A stretch of 64,000 nt of DNA, from assembly GCA_963729295.1 (NCBI GenBank), contig CAVSNJ010000020.1:124001-188000 (forward strand), in the 5' to 3' direction. Shown here piece by piece: positions 23,046 through 30,805 of this stretch. A program made the position numbers and the translations under genes. The notes beneath the pieces were generated by a model, which saw only the letters and a list, made by a program, of their open reading frames with translations, did no database searches and was not told the DNA's origin. Within the stretch, counting starts at the first letter, position 1. Each line of letters begins with the position of its first letter. Source of the DNA: DATJLY01 sp963729295 (GTDB lineage Bacteria; Pseudomonadota; Alphaproteobacteria; ATCC43930; CGMCC-115725).

Positions 23046-25846
23046 GCTTCGACACCTCGCCCGAGAATCTCACGCGCATGGCGGCCCAGGGCCTCCGTCT
23101 TGAGCCGCCGCCCACGGAAACCGAGATCAACGACATTCTCGCGCGTCTCGCCGGCGCGTTCGGCGCAAAGCCCGACGAAATCTCCGGCGCCCGCAAGCTT
23201 CTTCATGCGCGCATCTCGATCCGCATGGAGATGGGCCAGACGATCAAGGACGAGCATGTCCCCTGGCTCGATGCGCGACGCGCGAAGATCGTCCCGTTCT
23301 ATTGGGACCGGTATCGTGAGCTGCTGCTGCGCGATGGCTGGCCGCCACGCGTGGCTGGCACGCTGGATCGTTCGATGGACGAGCTGCTCGACCTGCTCGG
23401 CGATCCCGTTGAAGCGGGCTCCTGGAAACGGCGGGGTCTTGTCGTCGGAGACGTGCAGTCGGGCAAAACGGCTTCCTATGCCGCGCTCATCTGCAAGGCC
23501 GCCGACGCCGGCTACCGGATGGTCATCCTGCTGGCGGGAACGCTCGAGAACGTGCGGCGCCAGACGCAGGAACGGCTGGACGCGGCTTTCGTCGGCCTCG
23601 ACAGCCGCGATTTCCTGGCCAGGGACCAGCTGAAACACAAAACGCATGTCGGGGTCGGTCACATCGACAGCCAGCGCGACGGGATCGTGTCCACCTCCCG
23701 CGACAGGGATTTCCGGGCGGCGATCGCCAACGCCCTCAACATCTCGCTGAACTCGGTCAAGGAGCCGGTCCTCGTCGTCGCCAAGAAGAACAAGAGGGTC
23801 CTCTCGAACCTGGCGACATGGCTGCGGACCATGAATGCCGATCGCGAGGGCCATATCGATCTGCCCTTGCTGCTCATCGATGACGAGGCTGACAACGCCT
23901 CGATCAACACCCGCCTCAACCCGAACGAGACGACCGCGATCAACAAGGCGATCCGCGATCTGCTCGCCCTCTTCACGCGCTCCAGTTATGTGGGGTTCAC
24001 CGCAACGCCGTTCGCCAACATTTTCGTCGATCCGTCCTCGACCGACGAGATGCTCGGCGACGACCTGTTTCCACGCGATTTCATCCATCTGCTCGAGCCG
24101 CCGACCAACTACGTCGGCATGGACAGCCTCTTCCCGCGCCAGGACCCGGATCAGCCGGACGAGGAGGAGAGCGAGGCATGGGAGGCAGGCATCCGCACGG
24201 TCGACGACTCGGACGATTGGCTGCCGGTCGATCACAAGCTCGATGTCGTGGTGGGCCCCCTGCCGGACTCGATGCTCAAGGCCCTGCGCTATTTTCTCCT
24301 GTCCTGCGCGGTACGGGATCTGAGGGTCAGCCGCAATGTCGAGGGGCGCGAGAAAGGCGTGCATCGTTCGATGCTCGTGAATGTCTCCCGTTTCACCCTC
24401 ATCCAGAATCATGTGGCCGAGCAGATTCATGTGGAACTCGACCGCATCCGCCAGCAGGTGAGGCTGTATGGCAACCTGAATCCTGCGACGGCAGAGGCTC
24501 GGTCAGCGGAAATCCGCGAGCTTCGTTCGGTGTTCGAGGAGGAACTCGCAGCCGGCTTCGCATGGCCGGACGTCCTTCGCATGCTGCACGACGCGATCTC
24601 GCCGATCCGCGTCCAGGCCGTCAACCAGTCGACGGGAGCGGCAAGCCTCGATTATGGCGCCGTGAAAGAAACGCCTGGCGTGCGGGTGATCGCGGTCGGC
24701 GGGAACAGCCTATCCCGCGGCCTGACGCTTGAGGGGCTCTGCGTCAGTTACTTTCTGAGGAATTCGAAAGCATATGACACACTCCTGCAAATGGGCCGGT
24801 GGTTCGGCTATCGCGACGGCTATCGCGATCTGTGCCGCATCTGGCTGTCGGCGGAAGCCGAGCGATGGTACCGGCATGTCGGCGAAGCGACCGATGAGCT
24901 GAAGCGGGATTTCGCGCGCATGCGCCGCCAGAAAGCAACCCCGGCGGAATTCGGCCTGCGGGTGAGGACCCATCCTGACACGCTTCTGATTACCGCGCGC
25001 AACAAGATGGCGACGGGCATCAACATCGTCGGCGAGGTCCGCGACATTTCACTCGCCGGCCGCGGGATCGAGACGGCGCGTCTCTTTGCCGATCCGCGGC
25101 GCAACGAGGAGAATTTCAGGATCGTCGACCGCTTCCTCTCCGATCTCACCGACACACGCGGCCCGGCGGTGCCCTCGCTCTCGGGCAGCGCCGTGCTCTG
25201 GAGAGACGTGCCCGCCCCGTCGGTCGGCAAGTTGTTGCGCGAATTCCTCGTGCATCCGCTGAACCACGATTTCCAGGGTGACGCCATCGCCGATTTCCTG
25301 GCCAATGCTGTCCAGCGCAACGATCCGGTGCTGTCGCGCTGGACCGTGGCGGTATTGACCGATGGTACGATGGAAGCGGTGACGCCGGCTCTGGGATGCG
25401 GCATCGCCGTCAACGCGAAAAAGCGGCAAGTCCTGGTGCGACAGGCGCCGCCGCAATCGTTGCTGATTTCCGGGAAAAAGGCTCGCGTGGGAAGCCGTGG
25501 CGATGTCCGACACGGGCTTACCGAGCAGGAGGTTGAGCGCGTGTCCGCAACCGAGCGTCGCGAAAACCCCGATCTCAAGGAGATTCCGGAAGATGCCTTC
25601 CGCGCGGCGATGCCGGCGCCCTTGCTCGTGATCTACCTCATTCGTGGCGTCGAGCGCGAGCGCAAGGGTGCGCCGGAGACGCACTACAGGAATGGTCTCG
25701 TTCTGCCAGCACTGGGCCTCCATTTCCCCGGCGTGCACGATGAGAGCGCGCCCAAGCGGTATGTGAGCTACCGGTTGAACCGCGTCGCCCAGGCCGAATT
25801 CGAGCTCGAGGGGGACGATCTGGGCGACGATGCCGAGGACGATTGA
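23042..25846 (+). CDS. Z1-domain ATPase (endonuclease-associated)
   Basis: A 934-residue helicase-like protein. Walker A is GDVQSGKT (residues 136-143), Walker B-like LLIDDEADNAS is near 280, and YVGFTATPFANIFVD (near 320) corresponds to a helicase motif. The Z1 signature AVGGNSLSRGLTLEGLCVSYFLRNSKAYDTLLQMGRWFGYR is near residues 555-595. Z1 proteins such as those of the CglI and NgoAVII systems are ATP-dependent partners of restriction nucleases. Here it sits between a GHKL ATPase and a PD-(D/E)XK protein. It is presumably the motor of the defence complex. Start by ATGA overlap. Confidence 0.92.
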   Translation: MSFDTSPENLTRMAAQGLRLEPPPTETEINDILARLAGAFGAKPDEISGARKLLHARISIRMEMGQTIKDEHVPWLDARRAKIVPFYWDRYRELLLRDGWPPRVAGTLDRSMDELLDLLGDPVEAGSWKRRGLVVGDVQSGKTASYAALICKAADAGYRMVILLAGTLENVRRQTQERLDAAFVGLDSRDFLARDQLKHKTHVGVGHIDSQRDGIVSTSRDRDFRAAIANALNISLNSVKEPVLVVAKKNKRVLSNLATWLRTMNADREGHIDLPLLLIDDEADNASINTRLNPNETTAINKAIRDLLALFTRSSYVGFTATPFANIFVDPSSTDEMLGDDLFPRDFIHLLEPPTNYVGMDSLFPRQDPDQPDEEESEAWEAGIRTVDDSDDWLPVDHKLDVVVGPLPDSMLKALRYFLLSCAVRDLRVSRNVEGREKGVHRSMLVNVSRFTLIQNHVAEQIHVELDRIRQQVRLYGNLNPATAEARSAEIRELRSVFEEELAAGFAWPDVLRMLHDAISPIRVQAVNQSTGAASLDYGAVKETPGVRVIAVGGNSLSRGLTLEGLCVSYFLRNSKAYDTLLQMGRWFGYRDGYRDLCRIWLSAEAERWYRHVGEATDELKRDFARMRRQKATPAEFGLRVRTHPDTLLITARNKMATGINIVGEVRDISLAGRGIETARLFADPRRNEENFRIVDRFLSDLTDTRGPAVPSLSGSAVLWRDVPAPSVGKLLREFLVHPLNHDFQGDAIADFLANAVQRNDPVLSRWTVAVLTDGTMEAVTPALGCGIAVNAKKRQVLVRQAPPQSLLISGKKARVGSRGDVRHGLTEQEVERVSATERRENPDLKEIPEDAFRAAMPAPLLVIYLIRGVERERKGAPETHYRNGLVLPALGLHFPGVHDESAPKRYVSYRLNRVAQAEFELEGDDLGDDAEDD

Positions 25847-26756
25847 AGAGCTGTGGAGCACTCTGCGCCGCGAGGCCAGCAGTGCCCAGCGGCGGATCGA
25901 CGCGTCGCACCCGCTCGATCTTTACGCCGATTTCGACCATCCAGACCGGCCGGGCCTGGTACTGTTCTCTCCTTCGCGCCCGCCCGAAGCGCCCTCGCTG
26001 AAAGCCATCGATATCCAGCGCCGCCAGCGTCACGACAGCTCGTGGTCCATGCGGATCGTGCTCGAGGAGCCGCGACTGCTTCCCGTCTTCGCGGAGCTTT
26101 GTCGCGACATCGTCGAATTCACCCGCAGCGGCGTGGATCCCGTGCGACCTGGCGGCCCCGTCCTGTCGCGCATCGACCGCTGGCGGACACTCATGCAGGC
26201 GGACGCCGCCGCCTTGACTCGCAGCCGCCTCAGGGGACTCATCGGCGAGTTGCTGGTGCTCGAGACCCGCGTCCTCCCGTCACTGGGGCCGGACGATGCT
26301 GTTCTGGCCTGGACCGGTCCGCTCGGCACTGACCAGGACTTCCTGCTTCCCGATGGGGCTAGGATCGAGGTCAAGGCGCTTGATCGCGATGCCGGGCAGG
26401 TGCGGATCAACGGTCTCGGTCAGCTTGATGCGGGCGAGGATCCGCTTGAGCTTGCCGCCGTCAGGCTCGAGGATTGCGGGCGCGAGGCGGAAGACGCGAT
26501 CACGGCATCGCGTCTCGTCACACGGCTGAGCGCGCGTTTGTCGGATGCGCCGGTCGCGCTGCGCGCGTTCGAGGGGCTGCTTCGTTTCGCGGGATGGGAT
26601 GCGTCGGCCGATACGGACTCCGTCGTCGTCCGATTGCACCGCATCGACTATCACGCCGTGAACGACGCATTCCCGCGCCTCACGGTCTCGCTGGTGCCGC
26701 AAGGCGTGTTGGATGCGTCCTACGAAATTGCGCTTCCGCAAATAGGGGCATCGTGA
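25830..26756 (+). CDS. PD-(D/E)XK motif protein (DUF4420 type)
   Basis: A 308-residue predicted nuclease. The centre has the helix GLIGELLVLE followed by GPLGTDQDFLLPDGARIEVKA. The Asp in the first strand and the Glu-x-Lys of IEVKA form the PD-(D/E)XK active site pattern. It overlaps the Z1 gene by 17 bp and the AIPR gene by one base, so the three are co-translated. In the Z1/AIPR systems this protein is the likely DNA-cutting subunit. No DNA-recognition domain is obvious. Confidence 0.85.
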   Translation: MPRTIEELWSTLRREASSAQRRIDASHPLDLYADFDHPDRPGLVLFSPSRPPEAPSLKAIDIQRRQRHDSSWSMRIVLEEPRLLPVFAELCRDIVEFTRSGVDPVRPGGPVLSRIDRWRTLMQADAAALTRSRLRGLIGELLVLETRVLPSLGPDDAVLAWTGPLGTDQDFLLPDGARIEVKALDRDAGQVRINGLGQLDAGEDPLELAAVRLEDCGREAEDAITASRLVTRLSARLSDAPVALRAFEGLLRFAGWDASADTDSVVVRLHRIDYHAVNDAFPRLTVSLVPQGVLDASYEIALPQIGAS

Positions 26757-28837
26757 TGACGGAAGAGGAATTCTGCGCCGACCTTCTCGCGTCAGCCGCC
26801 TCGAGGTCGGAAGTCGAAGCTTGCGGATCGAGGGAAGGTTTCGTCGCCGAGGTGATCGAGCGGCTGAGCGAGGCGGGCGAAGTGCCCGATGCGGAACCGT
26901 GCCCGGAAATGCTCACCGGATCGCGCAATCGCCGGCTTGAGATCGATGCCTCAGCATATGACGAAGCTGACAGCTCGCTTCATCTGTTCATAGCGATCCA
27001 TGATGGCAAGGCCGCCGAGCCGGAAAGCCTCACGCTGACGGAGGCTCGCGAGCAGGGGTTCAACCGGCTCCTCGGCGTATTCGAACAGGCGCGCGAAGGC
27101 TGGCTGACGGCGAACATCGAGGAAAGCCGGCCGCTCTTCGCGCTGGCTCGGCGCATCAAGACAGCGCCCCTCCCGGCGGCGTTGCGTCTCCACGTGCTCA
27201 CCGACCGTCCGGTCAGCGAAAGGCTGCGTGAAATCGCGGGCGACGAAACGCGCGAGGACGTGCCGGTCACCTTCCAGATCTGGGACATCACACGACTGAA
27301 GCGTATCCATGATGCGCAAAATGTCCGCGACGATCTGGTTGTCGATTTTTCGTTCCTGCCGGGTGGCGGGTTGCCGGTCCTGCCAGCCTCTGTCGGTTCG
27401 GGCGATTACGACGGCTATCTGACCGTCGTGCCCGGAGAGGCGCTGGCGGAGATATACATACGACACGGCAGCCGGCTGCTTGAAGGCAACGTCCGGACCT
27501 TCCTCGGCCGCAGCGGACGGGTAAACAAGGGGATCGCGACGACAATCGCCGACGAGCCCGCGAAGTTCTTCGCGTACAACAACGGAGTGGCCGCCACGGC
27601 TTCGGCGATCATGACGGAACGCCGCACCGCCGGCACGGCCGTCGTGACATCCGCGACCGACCTGCAAATCGTCAATGGCGCCCAGACGACTGCGTCGCTG
27701 GCAGCGTCGCTGAAGGACAAGAGCCTCGTACCGAGGACTGTTTTCGTGCCGATGAAGCTGTCCGTGGTCGCGCCTGCGGTGGGTGCCGATCTCATTCCCC
27801 TGATTTCGCGCTTCGCGAACAGTCAGAACGGGGTGCGGTCGAGCGATTTCTTCGCCAATCATGCCTTTCACCGCCGGATCGAGGAGATATCACGACGAAT
27901 ACTCGCTCCGGGAGTGAACGGTTCGCAAATACAGACCCACTGGTACTACGAGCGCGCGCGTGGCCAATATCTCAACGACCAGGCCATAACGACCGGCGCA
28001 AAGCGCAATCAGTTTCTCCTCAACAATCCGCGTGCGCAGGTCATCAGGAAAACAGACCTCGCGAAAATCGAATGCTGTTTCGCCCTCGAACCGGATGTCG
28101 CGTGCAAAGGCGCCGAAAAGGCGTTCGTTTCGTTCGCCGAGCGGATCACGAAGGAATGGGCCGAGGAGTCGAAACGCGCGCTCTATGGCGACGAATGGTT
28201 CAAGGCAGCGGTGGCGCGGTTCATCCTTTTCAGAGCTGCGGAGGCGATCGTCTCGAATGCGGCTTGGTACGAGGGAGGATATCGCGCGCAGATCGTCGCC
28301 TACGCTTGCGCGCGCCTTGCGCGATTGGCACTCGATCGGCCCGAGAGCGGCGGCATCGATTACGTGAAGGTCTGGAACCGGCAGTCGGCCGGCCCGACGC
28401 TCGAACAACAGATTGCGCGCATCGGTGAAGCGATGGCGGGCGTGCTACGCAAGCCGCCCATGGCCGGGCAGAACATATCCGAATGGGCGAAACAGCCGGC
28501 GTGCCGGAAGAATGCTTTGGAACTGCCGATTCGCGCCGTGGCCGGGTTCGATGATTGGATCATCAGCAGTGACGAAGACCGCGCGAACAGACGTCAACAG
28601 AAGGCGACGGGCATCGTCGATCGCGGGCTCAACTCGGTGAAGCAGGTGCTCGAGCGGGATGCAGACTACTGGGAAAAGCTGCGAGGCTTCTGCCGGTCGA
28701 AGCGCCTGCTTCTGCCGGATGATGAAAAAGCTTTGATTCCGGCCTGTCGGATGCCCAGCGTGATTCCGACCGATCGCCAAGCCGACACACTCTTGCGACT
28801 GGTCAAGCGCGCGGAGGGCGCTGGCTGGCACCCGTGA
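26756..28837 (+). CDS. AIPR (abortive phage infection) family protein
   Basis: A 693-residue protein. The AIPR core is recognisable from RVNKGIATTIADEPAKFFAYNNGVAATA, then TDLQIVNGAQTTASLAAS and LISRFANSQNGVRSSDFFANHAFHRRIEEI, the family hallmark. The C-terminal half is long and helical with no clear motif. ATG 26756 overlaps the previous stop; GTG 26753 is also possible. AIPR proteins were first linked to abortive infection and commonly accompany Z1 and PD-(D/E)XK genes. It is the last gene of the operon, followed by a hairpin terminator at 28971. Confidence 0.92.
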   Translation: MTEEEFCADLLASAASRSEVEACGSREGFVAEVIERLSEAGEVPDAEPCPEMLTGSRNRRLEIDASAYDEADSSLHLFIAIHDGKAAEPESLTLTEAREQGFNRLLGVFEQAREGWLTANIEESRPLFALARRIKTAPLPAALRLHVLTDRPVSERLREIAGDETREDVPVTFQIWDITRLKRIHDAQNVRDDLVVDFSFLPGGGLPVLPASVGSGDYDGYLTVVPGEALAEIYIRHGSRLLEGNVRTFLGRSGRVNKGIATTIADEPAKFFAYNNGVAATASAIMTERRTAGTAVVTSATDLQIVNGAQTTASLAASLKDKSLVPRTVFVPMKLSVVAPAVGADLIPLISRFANSQNGVRSSDFFANHAFHRRIEEISRRILAPGVNGSQIQTHWYYERARGQYLNDQAITTGAKRNQFLLNNPRAQVIRKTDLAKIECCFALEPDVACKGAEKAFVSFAERITKEWAEESKRALYGDEWFKAAVARFILFRAAEAIVSNAAWYEGGYRAQIVAYACARLARLALDRPESGGIDYVKVWNRQSAGPTLEQQIARIGEAMAGVLRKPPMAGQNISEWAKQPACRKNALELPIRAVAGFDDWIISSDEDRANRRQQKATGIVDRGLNSVKQVLERDADYWEKLRGFCRSKRLLLPDDEKALIPACRMPSVIPTDRQADTLLRLVKRAEGAGWHP

Positions 28838-28970
28838 CTCTTTTAGCACGGAAAGTTTGAGAGCCGGGGTCCCGGCATCTCCATCTCCGATGTACGCCTG
28901 GATTTCCTTCCGATTGATTCCGATATGATTCCGGACGCCCAACAATCAAGCGATCACTCGAAAATCGGAA

Positions 28971-29002
28971 CGCCGCTAGATGATTGATCTAGCGGCGTTT
29001 TT
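28971..29002 (+). terminator. perfect 10-bp hairpin with T-run
   Basis: CGCCGCTAGA (28971-28980) and TCTAGCGGCG (28988-28997) are exact inverted repeats around a 7-base loop, followed by TTTTT. Read on the plus strand it is a good Rho-independent terminator for the AIPR operon. It also sits just past the 3' end of the tRNA fragment on the minus strand, so it may be the original tRNA terminator. Confidence 0.85.
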
Positions 29003-29004
29003 CG

Positions 29005-29053
29005 TGGTTGCGGGGGGAGGATTTGAACCTCCGACCTTCAGGTTATGAGCCTG
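29005..29053 (-). tRNA. 3' fragment of initiator tRNA-Met (CAT), probable att site
   Basis: The minus strand from 29053 to 29005 reads CAGGCTCATAACCTG, then AAGGTCGGAGGTTCAAATCC and a CCCCGCAACCA end. This is the anticodon stem-loop, variable loop, T arm, acceptor 3' strand and CCA of an initiator tRNA. The 5' half (D arm and 5' acceptor strand) is missing; the sequence beyond 29053 is unrelated. Integrating elements leave such 3' copies at one junction. The fragment is not expected to be functional. The intact gene is not in the window. Confidence 0.88.
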
Positions 29054-29180
29054 TTCCGATCCGAAGGTGTTCAGCAACGCGGCCGATGAGGTCGGCCTCA
29101 CGCAAGTTCTCGAAAGCGCGGCACTGATCAAGGGCGGGGAGCCACACGGTTGACGTTCTCGTCGGAGGCTTCGAAGAGCG

Positions 29181-29194
29181 TTGATATAGATCAA
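29181..29194. promoter_or_regulatory. FixK/FNR-type box, perfect consensus
   Basis: TTGATATAGATCAA matches TTGAT-N4-ATCAA exactly. It lies about 42 bp before a small plus-strand ORF and near the left edge of the stress island. What it controls today is unclear; the original target may have been lost at the junction. Confidence 0.7.
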
Positions 29195-29235
29195 GTCTTC
29201 GTGGGTGCGCCGCGTTTATAGTCGGTCGAAATTAC

Positions 29236-29448
29236 GTGATGCTGACGATGACACGGACGCGCGCAACCTGGATCGTTGTCCTTTCCGTCGCGCTGGTCGC
29301 GAGCGCTTGGACCTACAAGACAGTAAGTCTGCGTGGAGCTTCGCTGTACTCGTGCAGTTCTCTCGCTGAGGGGAACTTCGCACGTCCGAGCCCGAGCCAT
29401 GGCCTCCTGAACTCGTGGCGTGCAACAATTTCCAATTGCTGGCACTAG
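29236..29448 (+). CDS. possible small membrane-anchored protein
   Basis: A 70-residue frame (GTG at 29236, ATG at 29239 or 29248). After a few basic residues there is one hydrophobic segment, ATWIVVLSVALVASAWTY, then a cysteine-containing polar tail. No family is recognised and no good ribosome site is seen. The only support is the perfect FixK-type box 42 bp upstream. It could equally be chance. Confidence 0.22.
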   Translation: MMLTMTRTRATWIVVLSVALVASAWTYKTVSLRGASLYSCSSLAEGNFARPSPSHGLLNSWRATISNCWH

Positions 29449-29449
29449 A

Positions 29450-30805
29450 CTAGCCGGGGATGAACATAAACACGGCCGCCGCACCCATGACAATTGTCGC
29501 GATCCAACCGAGAGCGATGACCGCAACGCTCGCGGTAAACTCTCCCATGACGGATTTCCTCGAAACAAGAAGAATGATCACCACCATCAAGGGCACAGCC
29601 ACGATGCCGTTGATCACGGCGCTCCAGAACAAGGCCTTCATCGGACTGATCGGCGAATACTGTATGACAATCGCAGCGAGCACGCTGATCGCGATAACGC
29701 CGTAAAAGCCGCGCGCGTCCGCCGCTCTTCGCTCGAGCCCCCACGTCCAGTTCATTGCTTCGCAAAGGGCGTAGGCGGCAGAGCCCGCCAAGACCGGTAC
29801 CCCGATCAAACCGACGCCGAATATCCCGAGCGCGAACACGATGAAGGCAAAATTGCCCGCGAGCGGACGCAATGCGGTCGCTGCCTGCGCTGCCGTTTCT
29901 ATGTTCGTTATCCCGGCGACATTGAGAGTAACCGCGGTGGCGAGAATGATGAAGTACGCCGTGATATCGGAGTAGAACATGCCGCTCCAGGTGTCCCAGC
30001 GAATGCGGCTGAGTTCGCGCTTGGCCGCTTGGCCGTCGCGCACGAGCGGGGCGGCGCCGGGGTGGTTCAGCATGTCCTCGACCTCCTCGGAGGCCTGCCA
30101 GAAGAAGAGGTACGGGCTGATGGTCGTACCGAACAGGCCCACGATCACCGTCCAGGCCTCGGCGTTCAGGGTGAATCGGGGCGAGATCGTACGAAGCGCC
30201 ACCTGTTCCCACGGAACATGAACCGTGAAGAGGACCGCCGCGTAAGCCAGCAAGGAGAGCGTAAGCCATTTCAGGAAGAAGACATAACGGTGATACGGAA
30301 CAAAGACCTGCAGCAGCAACGTTCCGAGGACGAAAATCACAGTCATGATGTGGCGATCGAACCCGGTGACGAGCTCGGCAGTCTCTCCCATCGCGGCGAC
30401 ATCGGCGGCGATGTTGAGCGTGTTGGCCACCAAAAGCAGCAAGACGACGCTCTTGAGAACGATGGGCGGAAACGCCGCCTTGATGTTGGCGGCAAGCCCT
30501 TTCCCAGTGACCCGACCGATATAGGCGCACATGGATTGGATCGCAGCCATCAAGGGAAACGCCAGCGGCATCGTCCAAAGCATGTTCAAGCCGAACTGAG
30601 CGCCGGCCTGCGAATAGGTGGCTATGCCGCTTGGATCGTCGTCGGCCACGCCCGTGATAAGACCCGGTCCGACGCGCGCAAGCGGATGCTCCTTCAAGCG
30701 CGCCCAGAGCGCTCCGAGCGCGCCTTCGCGCGATGACGTGTCGCGCCTTTCCTGGGAAACCAATGTGCGGCCCTCCGCCAATGCGCGACCTGCGGGCTCA
30801 TTCAT
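29450..30805 (-). CDS. Nramp-family divalent metal transporter
   Basis: A 451-residue polytopic inner-membrane protein. It has the family start with GPGLITGVADDDPSGIATYSQAGAQFG (helix 1 with the metal-binding Asp-Pro-Ser-Gly in place of the usual DPGN). A second conserved segment is GLFGTTISPYLFFWQASEEVE, and about eleven hydrophobic helices follow. The variation at the DPGN site is typical of Nramp-related subgroups that are not classical Mn/Fe importers, so the substrate (Mn, Fe or Mg) is uncertain. Start at ATG 30805 (MNEPAGRAL) overlaps the macB-like stop by eight bases, which places it as third gene of an operon with the efflux pair. Confidence 0.87.
   Translation of the reverse strand: MNEPAGRALAEGRTLVSQERRDTSSREGALGALWARLKEHPLARVGPGLITGVADDDPSGIATYSQAGAQFGLNMLWTMPLAFPLMAAIQSMCAYIGRVTGKGLAANIKAAFPPIVLKSVVLLLLVANTLNIAADVAAMGETAELVTGFDRHIMTVIFVLGTLLLQVFVPYHRYVFFLKWLTLSLLAYAAVLFTVHVPWEQVALRTISPRFTLNAEAWTVIVGLFGTTISPYLFFWQASEEVEDMLNHPGAAPLVRDGQAAKRELSRIRWDTWSGMFYSDITAYFIILATAVTLNVAGITNIETAAQAATALRPLAGNFAFIVFALGIFGVGLIGVPVLAGSAAYALCEAMNWTWGLERRAADARGFYGVIAISVLAAIVIQYSPISPMKALFWSAVINGIVAVPLMVVIILLVSRKSVMGEFTASVAVIALGWIATIVMGAAAVFMFIPG

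Larger units (their letters stand above)
29054..29449. other. junction region with gene remnants
   Basis: About 400 bp between the tRNA fragment and the Nramp gene. A short open frame (from about 29049) ends at 29152 with ADEVGLTQVLESAALIKGGE; it looks like the tail of a lost gene but I cannot name it. It is followed by a perfect FixK/FNR-type box at 29181 and a weak small ORF at 29236. No integrase or repeat was found. Confidence 0.4.

Noticed and set aside
22637..24430. A 597-residue minus-strand frame opposite the Z1 gene.
   Set aside because: Antisense shadow of the Z1 ATPase and GHKL tail; no motif.
29005..29053. A functional tRNA-Met gene.
   Set aside because: The 5' half with D arm and acceptor strand is missing, so no cloverleaf can form.
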